The notes under the pieces are model-generated. The model was not told the DNA's origin and searched no databases. It saw only the letters and a program-made list of their open reading frames with translations. From Astropecten irregularis (taxonomy: Eukaryota; Echinodermata; Asteroidea; Paxillosida; Astropectinidae), in the NCBI GenBank assembly GCA_963971285.1, contig OZ020249.1, positions 930,001-994,000 of the forward strand: 64,000 nt of DNA, in the 5' to 3' direction. Below are positions 36,101-48,100 of this stretch, one piece after another. The translations under genes and the position numbers were made by a program. Within the stretch, counting starts at the first letter, position 1, and each line of letters starts with the position of its first letter.

Positions 36101-39100
36101 GTAACTATGTTCTGCCAGTTGATCGATCGAGTAGTAATCGGTGATCACGTTAAAAGTGGTCGAACACTTTTTTACTTATTCAGATTGATATTTTTACAGG
36201 TAGGCCTATTCAAATCATAGGACAACTGCCAATTGCCTTACACCAATTCATCTATCACGGGTTCAAAATCAGTTCAATATGCATAATTTTATATGATTTT
36301 GCTGCCTGACATGGAGTTTTCAACTTGTGCTAGCTATTGTCTATTGCGTTAAATTATACAGACTTCCCAGGCCGTTGCATACCTATTGGTAAATTCACGA
36401 AAGGATATGACATACCCACGTAACGGTACCCTGCAGAAAGGATTGAAGGCTTGCCACGAAAATCTCCCAACAGTAATTCAAACAACATACATGTACACAT
36501 GTAGGCCACATGTACACATGTATTATGACGTACAACGTAGGCCTACTGTAGGGGCTTACGTTGTGCAACATCAACAGCTATAGCTAGACGTCTCGACAGA
36601 AATGCCATTCATACATTGTTTATGCTTGTATACTGTGCTGTGATTGGACACTGCACATGCACACAATGGCCCGCCCCCACATTTCATATTCGCATACGAG
36701 GGCTTCGCTGGAAATCCGGCGAAAAAGTAAACAAACACATAAGCTTTCGTGGATGACTGGTACAAGGCGTGATAACCAGTATACCTAATTTGCATATTTC
36801 ACACGACCGCGAGAGGTCGCTGTTTGCCTAATGTGCATTATATAATGGTACGCGCAAACGATCGTGACGGGATCATGCGGGGGATAAGATCGGGAGCGCT
36901 GTGAACAATAATGCTCATGGTACGAATACGATAACGCCTTGACCAAGGCTAGGTGGAAATGTGCACGCTATACTTCGTCATACTTCAATCTTGATGCGGT
37001 GGCTAAATGTCCCACTCACCGTGTTTGATGTTAGGGATTAAGCTCTGGTCCAGATTGCGCCCTCGTCCGCTAGGTACTGTGGAGTTGAGAGATGGCAGCG
37101 CCCCTGCTTTCGATGAGCCTAACGGGGGAAGGGTCCGGGCAAGTGGAGGTAGCGGGGATGTCTGAGTCAAGAGAACAAGAAGCAAACAAAAACATGATCA
37201 GGTGTTCAAATCTCACTCTTGTGCACCAGAATTCCGGTCCTCTGCTCAGTCTCCTGATGACACTATATAGATCCAAGACTGCAAGACAATAAAGCTGTGT
37301 GTGCTCCTGGTTCGTGCAAGGAATCACTATTTCTTCTTTAATACATAAAGGCTTAAGAGTTTCAGGCTTAATGTCAGAAGGAACTGCAGTATCTCCTTAG
37401 AGATTCCCTACATGGACTTGAGTATACCAGTCCAAACATTGAGCAGACCTCTGGTTCTATGTGAGAACCACTGTATCTCCTTAGAGATTCCCTATATGGT
37501 GTTACTGCAATGGTATACCAGTCCAAACATTGAGCAGACCTCTGGTTCTATGTGAGAACCACTGTATCTCCTTAGAGATTCCCTATATGGTGTTACTGTA
37601 ATGGTATACCAGTCCAAACATTGAGTAGACCTCTGGTTCTATGTGAGAACCACTGTATCTCCTTAGAGATTCCCTACATGGTGTTACTGCAATGGTATAC
37701 CAGCCCAAACATTGAGTAGACCTCTGGTTCTATGTGAGAACCACTGTATCTCCTTAGAGATTCCCTACATGGTGTTACTGCAATGGTATACCAGCCCAAA
37801 CATTGAGCAGACCTCTGGTTCTATGTGAGAACCACTGTATCTCCTTAGAGATTCCCTACATGGTGTTACTGCAATGGTATACCAGTCCACACATTGAGTA
37901 GACCTCTGGTTCTATGTGAGAACCACTGTATCTCCTTAGAGATTCCCTACATGGTGTTACTGCCATGGCATACCAGTCCAAACATTGAGTAGACCTCTGG
38001 TTCTATGTGAGAACCACTGTATCTCCTTAGAGATTCCCTACATGGTGTTACTGCAATGGTATACCAGTCTAAACACTGAGTAGACCTCTGGTTCTATGTG
38101 AGAACCACTGTATCTCCTTAGAGATTCCCTACATGATGTTACTGCAATGGTATACCAGTTCAAACATCGAGTAGACCTCTGGTTCTATGTGAGAACCACT
38201 GTACTCTCCTTTACTCTAACTGATCTGATACCAGTGTCCTGCAAGGATACTCCTCCTCTAAGGCTTGACATGTTCAAGTCTCTTACCTCTCTCTGTCGTC
38301 TTCTCCCCCTGGCTGAGCTGTCTAGTGAGGCCCCAAGGTCTACTGAGTCCACCCCTTGATCATTGCGTATTGCCATGGCCAGCAAGCCCTTCTTCATCTG
38401 TCCGGACATCCGGAGAGGGTCAGTTTCCCCGTCGGAATCCGAAGAGACGTCTCCATTGGATGCGTTTTTCCGTCTGGCTCGGACTATGGTGTGACAACCT
38501 CCGCATGATACCTACATGAGCCAATCGAGTTTCAAGTTATTTATGAGCAAATTAACAGGCCAGAGGCCTCAACAAAGGTACAATTATAGGAGCATTTGCT
38601 GAGAGAGCATTTTCTGTTCTTAGTCACAAAATCTGGAGCAAGCTCCCAGACTACATCAGCCAGAGGCATAAAGCAATATATTTCTCTTGAACAGTTGTGA
38701 GAGCACATTGTCATTCTCTTACTGATAGAGCATATTCTGTCTTTGGTCACAACATCTGAGGAAGCTACCAGACTATATTAGAGTTAGGACTTCATTCAAT
38801 ACATAAAAGGGAGAATATAGGATTTGCAAAGATGTGCATTTTGGGTAAACTTGGTTCTTAAACAGAAGTGAAGGTCTTAAACTTCCTTACAGACGTTGTT
38901 TCATGCTTCGTTTGTTACGCTTTGTTCATCTGGATAGCAGAAATACGGCCGAAATAATCTTGCCCCCCTCCTTCTTCACGAGGACGAAGGATCTTTTTAA
39001 AAGATACTCAATCTTGATTTCTTTGAAAAACCCAGCATCTGATGAACCAAGATTTCCCATGGTTTATGAACTGTTGAGTCCATTTTCTGTCTCAAACTCA

Positions 39101-42100
39101 ATAATTGTTTTGGAGGCCTTGCAAATCCTGTACACTGGTAGAATACATGATTGATAAAGGTCACAGAACAGCAGCCGATTTCACGAAACATTGCGTAACT
39201 TACACCACGTACAAATGTTGCGTAAGTTTTGTGAAACGGCCATAGCTTGTGCAACCAAGGCAGGAAAATGTTGCGTAAGTTACGCAACAAAATGTTGCGT
39301 ACGCAACATTTGGAGTTTCGTGAAATCGGCTGCAGCACTCACACTTTGTCTGATCCAGTGTGTACATGAAACAATAAACCTGTGAAAATTTGAGCTCAAT
39401 CGGACATCTAAGTCACGAGAAAATAGCAAAAACCCGACTCAATCTTTCTTATAAAACATAAAGAATGGTTTTGATCTTAACCCGAGATCAAGCCTGTCGG
39501 TCTTTGTTTGATCATCAAATAACCACAAGGAAAACTGACTTGTTTGACTTAAATTTCTGGATAAATACAACATTTTAGGCAGAAATATTTTAACGGTATG
39601 TTTCCACCAGCACCATCTTTATATCCTGAAAGTTATACGTAAATCTGTGAACATTACTGCTCGGATATGTTACCAATCCTGCAGCCGATTTCACTAAATG
39701 TTGCGTCACTTATGCAATGTACAAATATTGCGCAAGTTTCTTGAAACAGGCATAACTTGTGCAACCAAAGGCATGTGAAAGGCAGGAAAATGTTGAGTAA
39801 GTTACACAACAAAATGTTAAATACGCAACGTTTCAAGTTTTGTGAAATTGGCTGCTGTGCTGCAGCTTTAAAGACAATCCTGAATGTTCACTCTTTACAG
39901 AGGCTTACTGGCAATCATCTATCTTCATTTGGTTCCTGATGGTCTCAGAGAAAACTACATTTATTTGATTTTGACAATGTAGACATGACATTGATTAATA
40001 ATTGACCAACTGATGGCTGAACACTCCTAAGGAGTTGCAAAGAGATTTTCAAGATGCTCCAAGCCTAAAGTTTCTTTTACAGATTCAGAACAGGATTGGT
40101 AACATACCCAAACAGAACTGTTCACCAATTTAAGTATAAATTTCAGGGTATGAAGATGGTGCTGGTAGAAACATACCGTTAAAATATTTCCGCTTAAAAT
40201 GGTGTATTTATCCAGAAATTAGTCAAACAAAGACTGAAAACAGTTTTGATCTTGGGGTAAGATCAAAAAAATTAGTCAGTTTTGCACTATTTTCTTGTGA
40301 CTCAGATGTTTGATTGAGCTCAAATTTTCACAGGTTTATCATTTCATGTACATGCTGGATCAGACAAAGTGTGAGTGCTGTCCTGTGACCTTTACCAATC
40401 ATGTCTATTACTTTTAAATCATGTGAATCTTATCATGAGGGAATGATCAATGAGATGACGTCATGACTGAATTCAAACCAGAAGGTAAAAGAAAGTTGAC
40501 AACCGAATACGGCTTTCTATTCGGCAAGCCTTGACACTGTCCAGGTCTTAAGATGCTTACAAACCTGCTCTACATGGAAGCCCTTAAACCGGGAGACTTT
40601 GCTAGGCTGGAAGAGATTGCAGAAACTCTCATCACCTTGACAGAGCTTACCGTGTCTACCATCACCAAACATGTACAGGGAACCGTTTTCTGTGGTAAAA
40701 TAAAGCACAAATGAACACATCCGGTGGTTACAGGTAGTTGCTGTATAATGCACTCCATCATGATTCAATATGCAGAGACCTTTACCCTAACCCACCTACA
40801 TACTACAATGTACCTCATAGTGATATGCGCAGTTTCCTGAATACCACAATACACCACACTGTGGTTTGTGTGTAAATGCATGGTTCATAGTCCAGTTTCC
40901 ATATAGGGCCTGTTTGTTTAATGCACAGGATCACAAATGATCCCATTTTAGCGTACCCTGCATAGGACGTGGATCCCAAAATCTGAGATCCTGTGCGTTA
41001 AATAATTAACAGGCCTATAGTCTTGGTTCAAGATTTTGTTATAACTCGAACATACAAATCGATTACCCACCCGCACGTACATGTAAAGAGTTCTCTGTAA
41101 CATCTCCGGAATCCTGTAAAGGCTGTGAGTTGCGAACGCACCTCGTTATGTAGTGCGCTACATTGTCTCCATGACACACTGTTGAATATGTATGATTACC
41201 TGCACTGGCCTGCAAACATGTACATATACGTGTTTGTTAATTGGCTGTGCCTGAGTAACGCATGCGCAGTGTGTATCCCACCAATTTCGGGGGGATTTTA
41301 CAGGATTCCCAAGACATTGTTACTGACAGGTTTGTGCGTACATGTGTGCGGATCACCTGTACGTACATATGTACATATGTACGTGCGTGATGGTCAATGC
41401 AGCTAATCAGTTTGAGTATCCACACCAACAACATCGAGAACCAAGACAACTAATTCCCCAGTGGAGAATGTGGCAATGTGTGGAAAGCAGCTCTTGTCTT
41501 GTATGGAAGGTGCAGAGGGTTACAGGAGTAATGTCCTGACAACCATCTTGGAGCTACGTGAAGGCATTGGAGAAGACAATTCAAACATCTACCACTACTG
41601 ACCTCTTGCCTAAAGCATCCTACACTCTGATGGTTCATTATCACCATCCCCATACATAAATAAGACTTGAAGTACTAAATTAAGGTAGGTTTGCGGTGAC
41701 ACCAAGTAATCTCTTCTGTGAGAGTGTGTGGTTCTGAGAAGAAATGGAGGTATTACAGTGGAATGCCACAATAACGAACAGCGCTATACCGAACATCATC
41801 CTTGGCTCCCAATTTGTGTGTGCAATACATGTACATACCGAATATGGTCCTGTGATAACGAACGACCACTATAACAAACAATATCTGTGCATCCCCCCAT
41901 GTTTGTTATAGCGGCGTTCCACTGTATATCTCGACGTTTCGAACAGTGTGTTAATTCTGTTCGTCTTCAGTAGGGTATTCCCATACCTGTAATGACGGCT
42001 GTGTGGCTCTCTCCACAAACGACGTCCATGCACTTCTTTTTGGACAGTCTGAGTATTTTCTGAGGTAATGTTAGTTCCAGGATGGACGGACCATGACCGA

Positions 42101-45100
42101 GCTGCCCTGAGCTACCATCACCCCAGGTGTACACACTGCCGTTATCTGAGCATGCAAGAACAAAATAGTACAGAGTTATGGGGGCTTGGGGTCTGAGCTA
42201 CCAATACTGTTGAACGGGAAGGGAATATTGTTGTGTGACTTTACTGTGTACAATACACCGATCCTGTAGGCCACTCACATCATAGCAATGCCCGACATGC
42301 CCAAGCAACGGCACGCATGCATACAACGTGTCACGATCACCCACATGCATGGCATGCGTTGCACACTCTCAACCACCGAAAGCACCTCTCTCTATTGGAC
42401 TTTGGTTTTGGAAAAGGCAAAACATGTACATTTCCTCTCAGCCAGGGTATCAAGAGGCAGAATTACACTAAAAATGTAGGCTTTCGTGGTCCCCTGATTA
42501 AAAAGGCTTCCTCCAAATACGCATAGTTTGGTTGACAGGCCGGAAGGGTCCATTGCTAGCCAGTTTATAGTCACAAGTGGTGTATCTGGGGATGAGGTTG
42601 TACAGAGCTCGATATAGTTCTAGCCCGTTGTACAATGTCTAGCAAAATCCACTCTGGGCTAGCTAGACTCACTCCCCTGGTTGCCTGGTGGGCTAGTAAA
42701 AAGAAAAGAACCTACCTAGGTATTGATCAACATATGTACGGGCCAGTAAAAATCTAAAAGGGCTAGTAAAATCTAAAGTAAGCTAGTCAGGAAAAAAAGG
42801 TAGTGCAAGGCCTGTTTGTATCCATGCCTAATACGGCTTTCATGAATATCATATGATGCTACAAGTGAAATAAGGGTTGTGCCTCCTCATAATCCACATG
42901 CTATGATAACTAACTAACCTGTCACCACTGCTGTGTGGCTGTTACCACATGACACTATCCGTACCCTCTCCTTGATGGTATCTACATGCTGTGGGGTGTT
43001 GGAGAAGGTCAAGCTGTTGTCACTCAGTCCCAGCTTCCCAAACTCGTTCTCACCGCAGGTGTAAAGCTTCCCTTCGTCTGCAACAGGGACAAATGGACAT
43101 AAGAACAGGGGCCAATGTCATGGCCCTGCTTAACACACAAATTTGCTAACCATGAAATGTCTGTATCACTTGTGATTGTTCTTTGGCTGTTGTTCACTGA
43201 CCATGAATATCAAATGGAATTTTTAATGGTGGTTTGTTTTCTTGGGCATGACATTTTTGTGCTAAGCATGTTTTGTGCAGATATATTTTCAGCAGATGGA
43301 GTTAATATAGAGACAAAGCCAGAGCCTGAGCCAGAGCCAGAGCCTGAGACAGAGCCTGAGTTGGAGCCTGAGCTGGAGCCGGAGCCTGAGCTCCAGCTTT
43401 GAGAAAGGCCCATGGAGTGCAATAGCCCTGTTTCAATGATGAGAGGCGTGCCTACCTGTGACAATAGCCGTGTGATAGTACCCACATGATACATGCTTTA
43501 TGGGTACTCCTACTGACAGGGGTCTAGGGATGTCTGTCTCTGTAGTTTCACCCAGGCCAAGCTGACCGTCAGACCCACTGCCAAACATATACAGGCTGCC
43601 ATCAGCTGAAATTGAGCAAGGGAACAAAACCATGATTAGTTGAATAACAAGGGACTCCACAAATCAATCAATCAATCACCTGTTAAGAGACCATCGCTCC
43701 TGTTTCAGTGTAAGGTAGCTGAAAATTGATGTGCTCTATTGATCACATAAAATAACAAGTAATCTCATAGAATCAATACAAGCAATAAACTAACAAGACT
43801 AAGGATAAAAGGTGATCAAAGTCACACGATGTCGTGTCGCCGTAGGTCTTGTAGGTCGAGGTTCACAATGCCATGAACCCCGACCTACAGGATATAATGG
43901 ACACCGCAGCATCCAGTTCTTCAGTTGCCTGATGAAGGCTAGCAGTACCAGCAGCCAAAACGTCGCTACCAGAAACACGACATTATGTGACTTTGATCAC
44001 CTTTTTCCTTATCTGTATCTACCGCGATGAATAATCCTTTCCTTTCTGTAATAAACGACTGAAAACATCTCAACAGGCAAAATAATGACCTGCAATTTAT
44101 AAAATGCTTGGAGTTAGGATGCATTACGATCCTAGCAGGATCTTTATGAAGGTAACTTACTGGACAGTACGGCGGAGTGCTCCGTGCCGCATGATATCAT
44201 CTTGACCTGGACATCCTCCAGGGCGTCGATCTTCTGAGGTGTTTCATATCCTTGTGTATTGGCCACGCCCAGTTGCCCCTCCCCTCCCGCTCCAAAGCTG
44301 TACAGATTGTCTTTCCGCGTGTACACGATGGTGTGCAGTCGGCCACAGGCAACGAGTGAAACTCCCTCATGTTTCAGAGCTGGTTAAAGAAACAATGTTA
44401 GAGACATTTTATCAGAGCAAAATATGGCTGTAATTCATCCAATTTGGTTGTAGAAAAAAAAAACCACAAATTCGAAACAACCAGGGGAAGATTTCACAAA
44501 ACACTTATAACAATCTCAATATGAGGAGACACTTTCAGCATAGTGTGCTGTATTTGCTTTACAGGTACTGTATGGGTCTTTACAAAACCAGGCTTGAGGC
44601 TAGGCTTGGGGCTTATTTCGCTACAGCCATTTGAAGTCAACAAACTACAATGCAGGGAATGGGCTACACGACAAAGCCAAAGAAAGTGCAAAATCAATCC
44701 CAAGCCTAGCCTCAAGCCTTATTTTTGTAAAAGCCCAATATGTTTTATAAAAATGTATATTTTAAAGATCTTTTGCTTTGTGACATCTTCCCATACATGC
44801 CATGGCATCTAAAAACCAGCCACATTTGGGGGCCATCGGACACCAATATTTCATCTCCCCACAACCAAGCATGCCGAGTGACTGGATACATTTGGCAGAC
44901 GAAATATACATGTAGGCCTAGGTACATGTATGCATCAATGCTTTTGCCCCGAGATTGCTGCAAATCAATTGTTAGAGGACAAGCTTGGAAAATAAATCTT
45001 AAAATCCGCAAATCCGCAAACCCTGATTGAAAGTACAACATAATTTTGCAGGTACTGACTGATAATTAACCATCATTGTTCCGCAAAACCGACAATACTT

Positions 45101-48100
45101 TGCAACAAATCATACTCTGACAAAGTTTTGATCTAAAAAAAAAACAGTTTTGATCTCAGGCATTCTTTATGTTTTAAAAGAAAAATTGAGTTGGGTTTTC
45201 CCTATTTTCTCGTGACTCAGATGTCTGATTGAACACAAAGTTTTACAGGTTTATCATTTCATGAACATATTTGATCAGACAAAGTATGAGTGCAGTTCTG
45301 TGAATTTACCAATCATGTATTATACCTTTAATGAAAAATTTAGCAGCCTTGACAACAAGTTATTGCATTTAAATCATCAGCGAGGTATTCCAAAGGCCGA
45401 TTGACTACATGTACCAATGGATGCCATGTATCAACTTATTCATGTGTGTATAGGCAGCACATAACAGCATTTCTGAAGTGCCCTCAAGAATTGTTGAACT
45501 TTGATCAATCCCATGATGTGCCTGAGATATTGAACTGTAGATTTATGTAATCAATGAGTAGGCATAAATCATCAAAACTCAATCTATGTATTGGCATGGC
45601 TTAGCTCAATCATGTGTTAAATGTTGACTAAAGGCCTTTTCACACGACGCCAAAAAACCTCTCAACCATTGAGAAATTCTCTCATGGTTGCGAAATCTTA
45701 CAAAAGTGTCATCGTGTGAAAGGACACCAATGCTTGAGAGTGACTGATTTCCCTGGTGAATCCTTGAGAGATTTTGACCGAGGTCCAGACCTACGACAAA
45801 ATCCTCCGCTAGCAGAAGATTTCTCAAGGGACCCTTGAGATCTATCGTGTGAATAGAGAACAGCCCCTTTTGTACGACGTCCCTTGCAAAGTGCTTTCCA
45901 ATGCGCATGTGTGGTACACCGGTTTCATGGCCTTTGCATACCACGTGCTTTACCCTCACCCTCATCGCCACGTTGGTACTAGCAGCGTTTACATTCATAA
46001 AATGCATCTAGTCTATCGATTACCCGCGTTCCATCTCAAGGGAGGCTTGCGAAATGTTACACTGTGCCGCGTGAAAGGACGCAAAAGCAGCCAGCGTAAA
46101 ACCATTTTGTAAGATTTAGCAACCATGAGAAAATGTCTCAATGGTTGAGAGTTTTTTTGGCGTCGTGTGAAAAGGGCTTTAGTGTATAGGGGTGGAGGAA
46201 TCAGGTACTGATAAAACACGGACCAACGCAACATTGGGATTGACCATTTGGAGTTTTGTGGTTAATATTTTGAAGCAAAATAACTATCACTTTCATTGCA
46301 GAATATTTTCTTCTTGTTTCAAGTGATCTCTCTTTACCAACCCTAAGAAAACTATTCTCCCAATTAATACATTCACTTAAAGGTAATACCATTCTTTGGT
46401 TTTTATCAAAGAAATGCAGATTCATGGGCAAAAATATCAAGACAGATACAGTAACAGTCATCTGTGCAAATTTCAGTCTCATACGGTGCCCACTTTTTGA
46501 GAAAACAGTGAAAAACGACCACAGTATTTCTTAAGTTTTTTCTCTTTTATTTTTGATCTTTTAAAGATCAAACATAATTTTGGTCACTGGTTTTACTCTT
46601 TTCTGGATAAATGCAGCATTTCAGGTGGAAAATGTTAATGATATGTTTCTACCACCACCATCTTTATACCCTGTAAGTTATAGGTAAATCTGTGAACATT
46701 TCTATTTTGGTTTCCTACCAAAGTATGATACTACCTTTAAACAAAAACAACATGTCATTTATCGTAAAACCCTAGGCATTTTGGTGGCATACCAGTACAT
46801 TCCTGAATCTTCCAAAATACAACACTATATTGCGCTCATGGGCTCATTATTTTAGTCAAAGACCACATTGAACATTCAAGCCCCATATAGCAATACAGTG
46901 TCTGTATTATTTTGTTCTATGTCCTTCTAAACACCACACTGTGCAGAATCCCATTCTTGTTTTTTTTTTTTTTAACTTGGACCAAGTTGGTCCATCAATT
47001 GTCCCATAATATTACAGTGCAGTCCTGAGTCCATTATAATGTCACACTGTGCAGAATCCCTCAGATGGTAAATTCTTTGGACTTCATGACTTGGACCATG
47101 TTGGGTCATGAAGCCCAATATGAAGTCACAGTACCTGGGCTCTACAGTCTGACAGTCCTGTGTCCTTCAAACTACCACGCTTTGCAGTATCCCTATGGCA
47201 CATTCTTTGGACTTGGACAAAGTTGGGCCATCAAGCCTATATTCAAAGTTACACTGCTTGGGCTCTACATTCATGTGTCCTTCATAATACCACACTGTGC
47301 AGTATCACTATGGCACATTCTTTGGACTTGGACCAAGTTGGGACATCAAGCCTACATGTATGTTCAAAGATACATTGCATGGGCTCTACAGTCATGTGTC
47401 CTTCAAAATACCACACTGTGCAGTATCCCTATGGCACATTCTTTGGACTTGGACCAAGTTGGGACATCAAGCCTATATTCAAAGTTACATTGCCTGGGCT
47501 CTACAGTCATGTGTCCTTCATAATACCACACTGTGCACTATCCCTATGGTACAATCTTGGAAACTGGACTACTAAAAGTTGGGCCAACATCCTGAGCCCT
47601 TCAAAATCCAGTAATTGATGGATTCTGGCACATAATTTGGGACTGTTTATCAAATTTCAGAGCTGATTGTATTTTACCTTTGATGCTTCCCGGCTTGTTG
47701 GAAGACTTAGTATGACCCAGTCCCAGCTGACCCCATTCATTGGCTCCAAATGTAAAGATACGGCCACTCTCTGAAGAAATTAGACATTAATTCAATATCA
47801 ATAGAAATGAAAGGGTTATTCATCGTGGTGGTTATAAACAAAGTGATCAATGTCATGCGATGTCATGGTGTTGGTAGCGACGTTTCAACTGCTGTTACTG
47901 TTAGCCTTCATCAGGCAACTGAAGAACTGGATGCAGTGGTGTCTGTTATATCCTGTTGGTCCACATCCATGTTCACTGTACGTACTGGGCAGCAATCTGT
48001 GCTACTTTGTTACATTTTATATGATGATTTCTTATTCAATATTTTGTACACTTCCAAATACTGTATTTGATAATTTCATTCTAAATGAAAGAACAATTGT

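Noticed and set aside
37385-38205. CRISPR-like regularly spaced repeats
   Set aside because: The whole 91-bp unit repeats with no variable spacers, and the locus is a eukaryotic intron.
45606-46007. 133-codon minus-strand frame also present at 53423-53881
   Set aside because: Both lie in copies of the same palindromic element. By eye most differences between the copies change the amino acid, so there is no sign of coding constraint.
47065-47618. two overlapping 152-codon frames
   Set aside because: Produced by the roughly 118-bp tandem array in RPGR intron 3; no splice or homology support.
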